NCBI RefSeq assembly: GCF_001426665.1 | Contig: NZ_LMEY01000008.1 | Location: 1 to 64,000 of the forward strand | DNA from: Rhizobium sp. Root1334 | GTDB taxonomy: Bacteria > Pseudomonadota > Alphaproteobacteria > Rhizobiales > Rhizobiaceae | Direction: 5' to 3' | DNA: 64,000 nt | In this document: positions 44,160-53,956 of the stretch, one piece after another | Layout of the letters: every line of letters begins with the position of its first letter | How positions within the stretch are numbered: position 1 is the first letter of the stretch | Program-made: the position numbers and the translations under genes | The notes under the pieces: model-generated | Told to the model about the DNA's origin: nothing | The model's database searches: none | The model's input: only the letters and a program-made list of their open reading frames with translations

Positions 44160-44191
44160 GCCTCGGCGCGCCCACTCAAAGGAATTTTCTA

Positions 44192-47100
44192 ATGGCGCAT
44201 GATGATCCTTTCACCATCGACCTGTTCGGCAATACAGCTCTCGCATCCGGTTTCGATCTCGGCGTGTCGGGTTTCGCAGCGGATTTCGGGGCCGATATCG
44301 ATATCGACCCCCGGCCCTCGACACCGGCGCCAGCTGCTCCGGTCCGCAAAGAATCGAAGCCCACACCGCAGATGCGGACGGAGGTCAATTTCCAGCTGCA
44401 GGGTTCTCGTGGCCTTGCCAAATCCTGGCGCGACCGTGCGCGGGACAATATTGCCGCCATCATGCTGGCCAACGAGATCGAACGTCAGGGATTACCGGCC
44501 CGACCCGACCAGCAGGCCAAGTTGATCAAGTTCACCGGCTTCGGCGCATCGGATCTGGCCAACTGTATATTCCGGCGTCCGGGCGACGAGGCGTTTCGAA
44601 AAGGCTGGGAGGAGCTCGGCGGCAATCTCGAAAGTGCCGTAGCACCAGGTGATTACACGTCTCTGGCGCGCTGCACCCAATATGCCCACTTCACGCCGGA
44701 GTTAATCGTTCGCGCCATCTGGTCAGGCTTGATCCGCATGGGGTTCGATGGTGGACGGATCTTGGAGCCGGGGATCGGCACGGGGATGTTTCCGGCACTG
44801 ATGCCGGATGCTCTCTCGACGGTGAGCCATGTCACCGGTATCGAGCTTGATCCCGTCACCGCCCGTATCATCCGACTGCTGCAGCCACGGGCCAGAATCG
44901 TCTGCGGCGATTTTGCCCGCAAAGACCTGCCCGACCATTTCGATCTGGCGATCGGCAACCCGCCGTTTTCTGACAGGACGGTGAAGAGTGATCCGGCCTT
45001 CCGGTCTCTCGGCTTGCGGCTGCATGACTATTTCATCGCCAAGTCCATCCACCGGCTGAAGCCCGGCGGGCTCGCGGCTTTCGTCACCTCGTCCGGCACG
45101 ATGGACAAGGCCAACGCCCGCGCCCGCGAACACATCGCCGGCATGGCCGATCTGATTGGCGCGATCCGCCTTCCCGAAGGCAGCTTTCGCGCAGATGCTG
45201 GCACGGATGTCATCGTCGATATCCTCTTCTTCCGGAAACGCCGCGTCGAAGAGCAGGCTGGAGACGATAGATGGCTTGATCTTGCGGATGTTCAGGCCGA
45301 AGGCGAGGGCGGGAGCGTCCGTATCAACAGGTGGTTCGTCGATCATCCCGACATGGTGTTGGGCCGCCATGCTCTCACCTCAGGTCCATTCGGCGAGGCC
45401 TATACCTGCCTCCCGATCGGTGATGATCTCGAGACGAGCCTTAACGCCGCGATCAGTCACCTACCAGCCGACATCTACGACGGCGAGGCCAGCACGATCG
45501 ATTTTGCGATCGGGGACGAGGTCGCCGACGCCATGGCAGAGCGCCCGGACGACCCAAAAGTTCGCGAGGGCAGCTATTTCATCGGCAAGGCTACGGCACT
45601 GATGCAGGTGGTCGACGGGGTTGCTGTCCCGGTTGAAGTCAGGAAGGGCCGCAGCACCGACGGCATCTTCGCCAAGCACGCCCTGATCATCCGAAAGCTG
45701 ATCCCGATCCGCGACGCGGTCCGGCTCATTCTCAAGCTTCAGGAACGCGACCAGCCCTGGCAAAAGGCGCAGGTCTCATTGCGCATCGCCTGGTCGAGTT
45801 TCGTGCGAGAATTCGGCCCGATCAACTTCACCTCCGTCTCGACATCGGAGGATCCGGAAACCGGTGAGGTCAGGGAGGTCCATCGCCGGCCGAATCTCGT
45901 GCCGTTCCTCGACGATCCCGATTGCTGGCTGGTCGCCTCGATCGAGGACTACGATCTGGAGACAAACACCGCCAAACCCGGGCCGATCTTTACTGAACAG
46001 GTGATCGCCCCGCCCCCGGCACCAGTGATCACATCGGCTCTTGATGCGCTCGCCGTGGTTTTGAACGAACGCGGCCATGTCGATCTCGATCACATCGCCG
46101 AGCTGCTGCATTGCGACGTTGAGGATGTTATCGGCGAACTGGGGGAGGCAATCTTCCGCGATCCGTCCAATGGCTCCTGGCAGATGGCTGATGCCTATCT
46201 GTCCGGCGCAGTCCGGTCGAAGCTCACAGTCGCCCGCGCTGCGGCTGAGCTCGATCCAGTCTTCGCGCGGAACGTGACGGCGCTTGAGCGCGTCCAGCCG
46301 GCCGATCTCAGGCCCTCGGATATCACTGCACGCCTTGGCGCCCCGTGGATTCCCGCCGACGATGTCGTCGCCTTCGTCAGAGAGACTATGGAGGCTGACA
46401 TCTCCATTCATCATCTGCCGGAACTGGCGACCTGGACGGTCAATGCGCGGCAGCTGGAATGGTCGGCCTCTGGCACCACGGAATGGGGCACGCATCGCCG
46501 CCATGCCGGCCAGCTGCTGTCCGACGCTCTCAACTCCTCCGTGCCGCAGATCTTCGACACGGTCCGCGACGGCGAGACCGAGCGCCGTGTGCTGAACACG
46601 GTGGAGACGGAAGCCGCCAAGGAAAAGCTTGCCAAAATCAAGACGGCCTTCCAATCCTGGATCTGGTCGGATCCAGATCGCACGGACCGGCTGGCAGGTG
46701 TCTATAACGACACGTTCAATAACATCGCGCCGCGAGCCTTCAACGGCGATCATCTCCAACTACCGGGCGCCTCAGGCGCCTTTTCTCTTTATGGGCATCA
46801 GAAACGCGGGATCTGGCGGGTTACTTCGGCAGGTAGCACCTATCTCGCTCATGCCGTCGGTGCTGGAAAGACGCTGACCATGGCGGCCGCTATCATGGAA
46901 CAGCGCCGGCTTGGCCTGATCAACAAGGCGATGCTGGTCGTGCCCGGCCATTGCCTGGCGCAAGCGGCCCGCGAGTTTCTGGCGCTCTATCCCAATGCCC
47001 GGATCCTGGTCGCCGACGAAACGAACTTCGTCAGTGAAAAGCGCCATCGCTTCCTGTCACGGGCAGCGACCGCCAACTGGGATGCCATCATCATCACCCA

Positions 47101-49279
47101 TTCGGCGTTTCGATTCATCGCGGTGCCATCGGCCTTCGAGGCCCAGATGATCCAGGATGAACTGGAGCTCTACGAGGAGCTGCTCACCAAGGTTGAGCGT
47201 GACGACCGGCTTTCTCGCAAGCGCATCGAACGCATGAAGGAAGGTCATAAGGAACGGCTGGAAGCGCTGGCCACCCGCAAGGACGATCTGCTGACAATCT
47301 CCGAGCTTGGGATCGACCAGATCATCGTCGACGAGGCGCAGGAATTCCGCAAGCTATCGTTCGCCACCAACATGTCGACGCTGCGCGGTGTCGATCCCAA
47401 TGGTTCGCAGCGGGCCTGGGATCTGTTCGTTAAATCCCGCTTCATCGAGACGAAGAACCCCGGCAGGGCGCTGGTGCTGGCCTCGGGCACCCCGATCACC
47501 AACACGCTCGGCGAGATGTTCTCCGTGCAGCGGATGATGGACAGCCAAGCGCTTTCCGAGCGCGGTCTGCACGAGTTCGATGCCTGGGCATCGACCTTCG
47601 GCGACACTTCGACGGAACTCGAACTGCAGCCATCCGGCAAATACAAGCCGGTTACGCGCTTCAGCCAGTTCGTCAACGTGCCGGAACTCATTGCCATGTT
47701 CCGATCTTTCGCCGACGTGGTGCTGCCGGTCGATCTGAAAACCTATGTGAAAGTGCCGGAGGTCTCCGGCGGCAAGCGCCAGATCGTCACCGCGGAGCCG
47801 ACGGCCGCTTTCAAGTCCTACCAGAAACAGCTGGACGCGCGGATCAAGGCGATCGAGATGCGCGATGGCCCGGCCAAGCCCGGCGATGACATCCTGCTCT
47901 CGGTCATCACCGACGGACGTCACGCCGCGATCGATCTGCGCCTGGTTGATCAGGCCATGGGCAACGAGGCGGCCAACAAGCTGAACGCTCTTGTCACTAA
48001 CACCCACCGGATCTGGCAGGAAACGGGAGAGGCGGAGTATAGTCGCAAGGACGGCAAGCCGTTCGACCGGCCGGGCGCCGGTCAGCTGATCTTCTCCGAT
48101 CTCGGCACGATCAATGTGGAGGCGACCCGTGGCTTTTCGGCCTATCGCTGGATCCGCGATGAACTGGTCCGATTGGGTGTGCCGGCATCCGAAATCGCCT
48201 TCATGCAGGATTACAAGAAGTCGGACGCCAAGCAGCGGTTGTTCAACGACTTCAATGCCGGCAAGGTCCGCGTGCTGATCGGCTCGTCGGAAACCATGGG
48301 CACCGGCGTCAACGTCCAGGCGCGGCTGAGGGCGCTCCATCACCTTGATGTTCCCTGGCTGCCATCGCAGATCGAGCAGCGCGAGGGCCGGATCATCCGC
48401 CAGGGCAACCAGCATGACGAGGTCGATGTCTTCGCCTACGCGACAACAGGCAGTCTCGATGCCACCATGTGGCAGAACAACGAGCGCAAGGCCCGCTTCA
48501 TCGCGGCGGCCCTATCCGGCGATACCAGCGTTCGACGACTTGAGGACATGGGCGAGGGGCAGGCAAACCAGTTCGCTATGGCCAAGGCGATTGCGTCTGG
48601 CGACGAACGCCTCATGCAGAAGGCGGGGCTCGAGGCCGAGATCGCCCGTCTCGACCGGCTACGGGCCGCGCATATCGATGACCAGCATGCGATCCGGCGG
48701 CAGATCCGTGACGCCGAACGGGATATCGAATTTTCCAGCCGCCGGATCGAGGATGTGGGCAAAGACATCGACCGGCTGGTCCCGACTTCTGGCGACGCCT
48801 TTGTCATGCAAGTTGGTAAAGACACATTCGATGAGCGCAAGCTCGCTGGCCGCGCGCTGATGAAGGAGATTCTGACGCTGGTTCAGCTTCAGGAGGAAAA
48901 AGAGGTCATCATTGCCACAATCGGCGGCTTCGATCTCGCCTATCATGGCGAGCGGTTCGGCAAGGACGGTTATCGCTATGACACCCTGCTCCAACGCACA
49001 GGTGGAGACTACGAGATCGATTTGGCCGTCACCACCACGCCGATCGGTGCCATCTCCCGGCTCGAACATGCGCTTGGTGGGTTTGAACATGAGCGCGAGA
49101 ACCATCGCATTCGTCTGGTTGACGCCGAACGTCGGCTTGCCTCCTACACACCGCGTCTTGGAGAACGCTTCTCGTTCGAAGCCGAGCTCGAACTCAAGCT
49201 GAGCCAACTGGACGAGATCGAAAGGGATCTTGCAGCAACCGCCGATGAACCAGAGGAGGATCGCCAGCAGGCCGCGTGA
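44192..49279 (+). CDS. DarB-like adenine methyltransferase-helicase fusion
   Basis: 1695 residues; AAAGGAA precedes the ATG at 44192. The N-terminal half has an N6-adenine methyltransferase fold (GGRILEPGIGTGMFPALMP, catalytic AIGNPPF near residue 255). The C-terminal half is an SF2/SNF2 helicase: Walker A HAVGAGKT (about 886-893), IIVDEAQEFRKL (about 1043-1054), LASGTPITNTLGEM, and the motif VI region QIEQREGRIIRQGN. The tail is coiled-coil-like. The architecture resembles phage P1 DarB, which protects incoming DNA against type I restriction, and the large helicases of rhizobial plasmids. A protective role during conjugation is plausible but inferred. Confidence 0.88.
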   Translation: MAHDDPFTIDLFGNTALASGFDLGVSGFAADFGADIDIDPRPSTPAPAAPVRKESKPTPQMRTEVNFQLQGSRGLAKSWRDRARDNIAAIMLANEIERQGLPARPDQQAKLIKFTGFGASDLANCIFRRPGDEAFRKGWEELGGNLESAVAPGDYTSLARCTQYAHFTPELIVRAIWSGLIRMGFDGGRILEPGIGTGMFPALMPDALSTVSHVTGIELDPVTARIIRLLQPRARIVCGDFARKDLPDHFDLAIGNPPFSDRTVKSDPAFRSLGLRLHDYFIAKSIHRLKPGGLAAFVTSSGTMDKANARAREHIAGMADLIGAIRLPEGSFRADAGTDVIVDILFFRKRRVEEQAGDDRWLDLADVQAEGEGGSVRINRWFVDHPDMVLGRHALTSGPFGEAYTCLPIGDDLETSLNAAISHLPADIYDGEASTIDFAIGDEVADAMAERPDDPKVREGSYFIGKATALMQVVDGVAVPVEVRKGRSTDGIFAKHALIIRKLIPIRDAVRLILKLQERDQPWQKAQVSLRIAWSSFVREFGPINFTSVSTSEDPETGEVREVHRRPNLVPFLDDPDCWLVASIEDYDLETNTAKPGPIFTEQVIAPPPAPVITSALDALAVVLNERGHVDLDHIAELLHCDVEDVIGELGEAIFRDPSNGSWQMADAYLSGAVRSKLTVARAAAELDPVFARNVTALERVQPADLRPSDITARLGAPWIPADDVVAFVRETMEADISIHHLPELATWTVNARQLEWSASGTTEWGTHRRHAGQLLSDALNSSVPQIFDTVRDGETERRVLNTVETEAAKEKLAKIKTAFQSWIWSDPDRTDRLAGVYNDTFNNIAPRAFNGDHLQLPGASGAFSLYGHQKRGIWRVTSAGSTYLAHAVGAGKTLTMAAAIMEQRRLGLINKAMLVVPGHCLAQAAREFLALYPNARILVADETNFVSEKRHRFLSRAATANWDAIIITHSAFRFIAVPSAFEAQMIQDELELYEELLTKVERDDRLSRKRIERMKEGHKERLEALATRKDDLLTISELGIDQIIVDEAQEFRKLSFATNMSTLRGVDPNGSQRAWDLFVKSRFIETKNPGRALVLASGTPITNTLGEMFSVQRMMDSQALSERGLHEFDAWASTFGDTSTELELQPSGKYKPVTRFSQFVNVPELIAMFRSFADVVLPVDLKTYVKVPEVSGGKRQIVTAEPTAAFKSYQKQLDARIKAIEMRDGPAKPGDDILLSVITDGRHAAIDLRLVDQAMGNEAANKLNALVTNTHRIWQETGEAEYSRKDGKPFDRPGAGQLIFSDLGTINVEATRGFSAYRWIRDELVRLGVPASEIAFMQDYKKSDAKQRLFNDFNAGKVRVLIGSSETMGTGVNVQARLRALHHLDVPWLPSQIEQREGRIIRQGNQHDEVDVFAYATTGSLDATMWQNNERKARFIAAALSGDTSVRRLEDMGEGQANQFAMAKAIASGDERLMQKAGLEAEIARLDRLRAAHIDDQHAIRRQIRDAERDIEFSSRRIEDVGKDIDRLVPTSGDAFVMQVGKDTFDERKLAGRALMKEILTLVQLQEEKEVIIATIGGFDLAYHGERFGKDGYRYDTLLQRTGGDYEIDLAVTTTPIGAISRLEHALGGFEHERENHRIRLVDAERRLASYTPRLGERFSFEAELELKLSQLDEIERDLAATADEPEEDRQQAA

Positions 49280-49399
49280 TCGGCGACATACTGCGATTAC
49301 TTGAAACGGGCGTGGTCCATACACATCTATCCGTCATCACCCGTTTCGATAGTTTGCCTCACAGTGCGATTGCCGCGCGTTTGAAGCTGTCCGGGTTGG

Positions 49400-49439
49400 A
49401 AGGGCGCTCCCCGAAAGGGTCGAGCGCCCTTTCGTTTTT
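49400..49439 (+). terminator. Intrinsic terminator after the methyltransferase-helicase
   Basis: AAGGGCGCTC (49400-49409) pairs exactly with GAGCGCCCTT (49422-49431) around a 12-base loop, followed by TCGTTTTT. It lies about 120 bases after the helicase stop and just before the convergent ligase stop, on the plus strand. Confidence 0.8.
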
Positions 49440-49452
49440 GGATCCCCCCGCG

Positions 49453-50499
49453 CTATCCGCCGAGCTTGTAGATCGCGGCATTGTCCTGCTGTTCCCGCAG
49501 GCCCTTGTACGAGGCATGCCGCAGCTTGCCGTCGTCGGTCCAGGCGCGATATTCGATCTCGGCAATCAAAGTCGGTTGAACGAAGACGGCCCCCTTCTTG
49601 TCGACGGCCACCGCAGCGCGCTTGGTCTTCAGCGTGTCCAGCATCCGGCGGAGTTCGACAGCCTCTTTCTCTTTGAAGCCAGTTCCGACCGAACCGACAT
49701 AGACGAACGCGGCACCCTGGTAGGCCGCCAGCAGAAGGCTGCCGATCCCACCGCGCGCCGCAGTGGACGGCTCGTATCCGACAATCACAAAGCTTTCGCT
49801 TTGGATGCATTTGATCTTCAGCCAGTCGCCGATCCGGCCCGAGCGGTAGGTGCTGTCGCGGTTCTTGGCGATGATGCCTTCCAGACCGTGTTCGCGCGCG
49901 GCCGCCAGAAGTGTCGCGCCATCCGCCTTTACCTCCTGCGAGACGCGGATTACGCCCTGGCTTTCGCCGATCAGGTCTTCCAGCAGGTGACGGCGTCCGG
50001 ACAATTCCATCTTCGTCAGGTCATGGCCATCGAAATACAACAGGTCGAATGCGTAGAGGATGGCATCGTCTGACGCTTGTCTGCCCCCGCGCCCACCGAG
50101 TGACCGCTGCAGCGCCCCAAAATCCGAACGTCCCGCTGCATCGAGCACGACTGCCTCTCCATCGAGAATAGCGGTCCCGACGCCGAGCTTGCGCGCAGCG
50201 GCGGCAATTGCCGGAAACCTGTGGGTCCAGTCATGACCGCCACGGGTGATGATCCGCACCGAATTCGGCTCGATGTGAACGGCCACACGATAGCCGTCCC
50301 ATTTGATCTCGTAGATCCAGTCCGGTCCGGACGGCGGCTTTGCTTTCAGCAGCGCCAGGCACGGTTCGATGCGATCAGGCATCGGGTCGAAAGGGAGCTG
50401 CGGCTGCGCCGGATCGCGGGGTTTGCGCGGCCGCGAGCGGATCGGAGCGTCCGTCTCCCGCAAAAGCGGCTGGGATTTTTGGCGCGGCGGCTTTGTCAT
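49453..50499 (-). CDS. ATP-dependent DNA ligase (LigD ligase-domain type)
   Basis: 348 residues. The adenylated lysine motif is YEIKWDGYRV (Lys66), followed by ILDGEAVVLD, AFDLLYFDGHDL, GLEGIIAKNRDSTYRSGR and DWLKIKC: motifs III, IIIa, IV and V of ATP-dependent ligases. The C-terminal OB fold (EPSTAARGGIGSLLLAAY...GFKEKEAVELRRML) completes the ligase. It equals the ligase domain of LigD without the polymerase or nuclease domains, as in stand-alone LigC-type enzymes. No ku gene is seen in the window. Convergent with the methyltransferase-helicase and divergent from the ParB-like gene. The N-terminal 40 residues are basic and Pro-rich. Confidence 0.9.
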   Translation of the reverse strand: MTKPPRQKSQPLLRETDAPIRSRPRKPRDPAQPQLPFDPMPDRIEPCLALLKAKPPSGPDWIYEIKWDGYRVAVHIEPNSVRIITRGGHDWTHRFPAIAAAARKLGVGTAILDGEAVVLDAAGRSDFGALQRSLGGRGGRQASDDAILYAFDLLYFDGHDLTKMELSGRRHLLEDLIGESQGVIRVSQEVKADGATLLAAAREHGLEGIIAKNRDSTYRSGRIGDWLKIKCIQSESFVIVGYEPSTAARGGIGSLLLAAYQGAAFVYVGSVGTGFKEKEAVELRRMLDTLKTKRAAVAVDKKGAVFVQPTLIAEIEYRAWTDDGKLRHASYKGLREQQDNAAIYKLGG

Positions 50500-50819
50500 C
50501 GCCAGAGTTCAGCAGCAATTGCTTAAAATCGTGTGACATCACCAGGGATGGAGGAGGGGAGGAAAAGATGAGGGAGGAAAAGGAGACGGAAACCGGTTCG
50601 CAAGGACGGTCCAACGGCTGAAGGTTCCCTCAATCGCGCCGGTCGCCGAGACCGGGCCAGCTTGCCTCGCAAGGCAGGTGTGCCTCGCTCCTCCGCAAGC
50701 CAGGTCTGCTCCGGCGCAATTGCAGCCGCCGGCCCGTCCTGCGGCTCGGGAGATGTCTTCGAAAAGAAGATGAGGAGGCAAGGACAGTCCGTCCGCCCGA
50801 AGCTCAAGAGGTTATTCCC
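50500..50819. other. Divergent intergenic region, ligase / ParB-like gene
   Basis: 320 bases between two divergent genes, purine-rich at 50545-50585 and 50755-50800. Promoters for both genes must lie here. No coding frame or clear operator found. Confidence 0.5.
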
Positions 50820-52535
50820 ATGCAGTTGATTACAGCCGACCCGCGCAGCCTGAAGGACAATCCCGACCGGTCCCGCCAGTCGAAATCCTCACCACAGTCT
50901 GACGCGCTATTGTGCGCATCGATCCGGGCCATCGGCGTCGTTCAGCCACCTATCGTCAAACTCGATCCGGAAGGCGGCAACAGCTACATCATCGTCTTCG
51001 GTCACCGCCGCGCCGCCCAGGCGATTGCCGCGGATCTCGTGGAAATCCCGCTTCTGCTGGCGGATCCCTCCGACGATCTCGGTGCCATGCAGTCATTTGC
51101 GGAGAATATCGCCCGCGAACCGTTGAACCCTGTCGACCAGTGGCGCGCCATCGAACGGCTGGTGGCTCTTGGATGGACCGAAGAGTCAATCGCCATGGCG
51201 CTGGCACTCCCCAGCCGACAGATCAGAAAGCTGCGGCTTCTGGCCAACATCCTGCCCGCGATGCTCGACCAGATGGCGCGTGGTGATATGCCGAACGAGC
51301 AACAGCTGCGCACGATCGCCGCCGCCGGCCAGGACGAGCAGGCCGAGGTGTGGAAGAAGTACAAGCCGAAGAAGCAGGACCCGCAGGTCTCGTGGTGGGA
51401 GGTGGCTCGCGCACTGACCACGACCCGGATGCTGGCCAAACATGCAAGTTTCGGCGACGATCTGGCTTTGGCTTATGGCATCACCTGGGTCGAGGACCTG
51501 TTTGCACCCGCTGACGAGGACAGCCGCTACACCACTGATGTCGAGGCGTTTCTCGGGGCGCAGCAGGAATGGCTTGCCAACAACCTGCCCAAGCGTGGTT
51601 CAGTGATAGAGGCAAACGAATACGGCCAGGCCAAGCTGCCGGCAAAGGCGCAACAGGTCTACGGCAAGCCCGGCAAGGGCGACCTGACCGGCTGGTACAT
51701 CAATGCGCGCGACGGCTCGGTTCAAGCTGTCGCCTATCGCATGCCCGAGGTGAAGAAACCCAAACTGGTCAAGGATGCCGATGGTGTCGAAACCGTCGTC
51801 GAGGAGGCCGAGGCGCCGAAATCGCGTCCCGATGTAACCCAGAAGGGTTTCGACATGATCGGCGATTTGCGAACCGATGCTCTCCACGAGGCGCTCGCCC
51901 GTGCGCCGATCGAAGACGACACGCTGATGGCTCTGCTCATTCTGGCCTTCACCGGCACAAATGTCAGCATTGCCAGCGGCTCATCGAACAATCCGTATGG
52001 TCATGCAAAATGCGGCCCGCATGCTGCTAGGCTGATTGGTGAGGACGGCAAGTTGTCCTTCGATCGCGAGACACTGGTGCAGGCTGCGCGCTCGGTCCTG
52101 ATCGAAGTCCTTTCGCTTCGGCGCAATCGCTCCGATAGCGGCCTGATCGCCCGTATTGCCGGCGACGCCGTCGGCGCTGATCAGTTCTTGCCCAATATGG
52201 CGACGGAAGACTTCCTCTCATGCCTCTCACGCACTGCGCTGGAGGCGACCGCGGAGATCGCAGGCGTCCCCGGCCGGATCAAGGTGAAGGATACCCGTGC
52301 GGCTCTGGTTGAGCATTTTGCCGAGGGCAAGCTTGTGCATCCGGCAGCGCTGCTGGCCCCATCCACTGATGACGCGCGGTCGTGGGTTGGACGCTACATC
52401 GACGTCGACAGCGGATCGGAGGATGTCCGCGACGATCCCGATACGCTCGAAGATCAGCTTCCCGATGGTGACCTCGTGGACCATTCCGCCATCGAGGAAG
52501 AGGCCGGCGAGGGTTTCCGCGAGGCCGCCGAATAG
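50820..52535 (+). CDS. ParB/Srx-domain plasmid protein
   Basis: 571 residues. Residues about 1-110 form a ParB/sulfiredoxin-type domain (SIRAIGVVQPPIVKLDP, IIVFGHRRAAQAIAADL with GHRR at 61-64, SFAENIAREPLNPVDQWRAI), followed by a helix-turn-helix region (GWTEESIAMALALPSRQIRK). The long C-terminal part (about 200-571) is unlike partition proteins, and there is no parA next to it, so it is probably one of the ParB-like proteins of plasmid accessory backbones rather than a segregation factor. AAGAGG precedes the ATG. A terminator-like hairpin follows its stop. Confidence 0.85.
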   Translation: MQLITADPRSLKDNPDRSRQSKSSPQSDALLCASIRAIGVVQPPIVKLDPEGGNSYIIVFGHRRAAQAIAADLVEIPLLLADPSDDLGAMQSFAENIAREPLNPVDQWRAIERLVALGWTEESIAMALALPSRQIRKLRLLANILPAMLDQMARGDMPNEQQLRTIAAAGQDEQAEVWKKYKPKKQDPQVSWWEVARALTTTRMLAKHASFGDDLALAYGITWVEDLFAPADEDSRYTTDVEAFLGAQQEWLANNLPKRGSVIEANEYGQAKLPAKAQQVYGKPGKGDLTGWYINARDGSVQAVAYRMPEVKKPKLVKDADGVETVVEEAEAPKSRPDVTQKGFDMIGDLRTDALHEALARAPIEDDTLMALLILAFTGTNVSIASGSSNNPYGHAKCGPHAARLIGEDGKLSFDRETLVQAARSVLIEVLSLRRNRSDSGLIARIAGDAVGADQFLPNMATEDFLSCLSRTALEATAEIAGVPGRIKVKDTRAALVEHFAEGKLVHPAALLAPSTDDARSWVGRYIDVDSGSEDVRDDPDTLEDQLPDGDLVDHSAIEEEAGEGFREAAE

Positions 52536-52558
52536 CACCAGGCATCAGGATCTGAACC

Positions 52559-52586
52559 AACGCCGCTGGCTCAGGCTGGCGGCGTT
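52559..52586 (+). terminator. Terminator-like hairpin after the ParB-like gene
   Basis: AACGCCGC (52559-52566) pairs with GCGGCGTT (52579-52586), followed by TCTGTTTCG. The T-run is weak, so termination may be partial and allow read-through into the DUF7007 gene 30 bases further on. Confidence 0.55.
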
Positions 52587-52616
52587 TCTGTTTCGAGCAA
52601 TCAGAAGGAGTTTGTC

Positions 52617-53267
52617 ATGGCAGAGATCCATGATGACATGGCCACAGAACAAGCAGTGCATGAGGCCGAGCTACGGACATTGGACCGGCCGACGATACAA
52701 GCAGGAGCGTCGACGCCTTGGGGCATGGCGCAGGTCTCGCGGCAATTCGCCGACGGGATCATTCTGCATTCTACCGCCAGTCACGGCGGTTTCCATCTCG
52801 CCGAGCAAGCCAATGCCACCGTCCATGCCCTCTATCGTAATGACACCGAATTTTACGAAGAGGATTGTGAATGGGCGAAGGTTGCCCATGCTTTCCCGCA
52901 TCTATTCACGACCTATGAACGTCGGTTGGCCGATCGGACGCTTCGCGACTATTTCCCCGATGCCTACGAGCGCGTAACGGGCGCAATACTGAACGGCAGT
53001 CAGTCTCACATGCGGGACCGGCAGGAATTCGAGAGTCGCCATCGCAATGACTGGGTCGTCATCGCGGCCCTCAATTCCGATTACCAACCGGGTCTCGTCG
53101 AGTGCATCGCGACGCTGGGCGGGATCCGTGGGGGGAACGATGAACGACGGTTTCTTGTTCCACGCTCCGACTACGTGATCGGCCGACATGGCTTCGTCAT
53201 CGATCCACTGAAGCACCAGCCATATGACGGTCCGTCCAGCTTCGTGACCTGGGCGGCAAGGCAATGA
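52617..53267 (+). CDS. DUF7007-type plasmid protein
   Basis: 216 residues starting MAEIHDDMATEQAVHEAEL; AGAAGGAG lies 8 bases upstream. The central text STPWGMAQVSRQFADGIILH, STASHGGFHLAEQANATVHA and EDCEWAKVAHAFPHLF is typical of the DUF7007 domain found on rhizobial conjugative plasmids. The C-terminal part (RRFLVPRSDYVIGRHGFVID) is basic. Function unknown. It sits between the ParB-like gene and a further backbone gene on the same strand. Confidence 0.8.
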   Translation: MAEIHDDMATEQAVHEAELRTLDRPTIQAGASTPWGMAQVSRQFADGIILHSTASHGGFHLAEQANATVHALYRNDTEFYEEDCEWAKVAHAFPHLFTTYERRLADRTLRDYFPDAYERVTGAILNGSQSHMRDRQEFESRHRNDWVVIAALNSDYQPGLVECIATLGGIRGGNDERRFLVPRSDYVIGRHGFVIDPLKHQPYDGPSSFVTWAARQ

Positions 53268-53467
53268 CTGTCGCATTTCCAGACAGCAGCGCTCCCAGAA
53301 ATCAGGTGATCGATTTCACCGAGCTCTATCGCAGGATCTGGGCACGGCAGCAGGATTGTCGCTCCCGGCGGGAGAAGCGGACACGACAAACGAAGGCGCG
53401 GTGGAGATGCAAAACACGGCACGGGCCATTCACCGATCATGGCACGCATATCAACCGAGCCGGGTGA
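53264..53467 (+). CDS. Possible small basic protein overlapping the DUF7007 stop
   Basis: 67 codons starting at an ATG that overlaps the preceding TGA (ATGA), beginning MTVAFPDSSAPRNQVIDFTE and becoming very Arg/Lys-rich. The overlapping start favours a real coupled gene. The composition of the second half looks like a frame read by chance, so this is a weak call. Confidence 0.3.
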   Translation: MTVAFPDSSAPRNQVIDFTELYRRIWARQQDCRSRREKRTRQTKARWRCKTRHGPFTDHGTHINRAG

Positions 53468-53956
53468 GAGCCGAAAGCCCGTCCAAGTCGAGGCTGCGAT
53501 AAAGCGTTGATCGAAGCGCGGATGACATGGCACGGGGCAACCGGCTTGCACTGGCGTGTGCTTGGCCCCGAGAATTGTCAGTGCCCCAATGGGTGACGCG
53601 GCGTTCCCATGGTCGGATCCGGCTGGCGATTGCATCATGCTGTCGTGGACCAGATCGTCGGCCGGCACAGCACCTCGGTTTTGCTGCGGTCTGACATGGG
53701 CGCGTCCCGGTCAAAGGCCGCTTTCGCGCCGCGTTGCGGCAGGTTCATCGCCGCGTCGCAAGGCAGGCCCGCGTCTGTCGCAGCCCGCTTGATGCGGGCA
53801 GCACCATCCGCAAACCTTCTCCGCTCCTCTGGCAATGCCCTGACCTTGGGCCGGGCCGCTGGTGCCCATGTCCTTTTGCCCGCACCCGAGGGGCTGAGCC
53901 GGACGACAACCGGCACCCCGGGCTTCGCTGAAACATCGCTCATAAAGGATCCGATC
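53468..53956. other. Intergenic region, no gene seen
   Basis: 489 bases before the next backbone gene. An upstream extension of that gene's frame (from 53609) runs through much of it, but has no ribosome site and an Arg/Ser/Ala-rich composition. Minus-strand frames here are shadows of the downstream gene. Confidence 0.45.

Noticed and set aside
47354-48415. A 353-codon minus-strand frame inside the methyltransferase-helicase gene
   Set aside because: Antisense shadow without domain content.
49276-50073. A plus-strand frame starting at the methyltransferase-helicase stop and running through the ligase
   Set aside because: It passes through an intrinsic terminator and overlaps the ligase on the other strand; no domain seen.
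53609-53956. N-terminal extension of the backbone gene at 53957
   Set aside because: No ribosome site at the earlier start and the added segment has shadow-like composition; AAAGGA supports the ATG at 53957.
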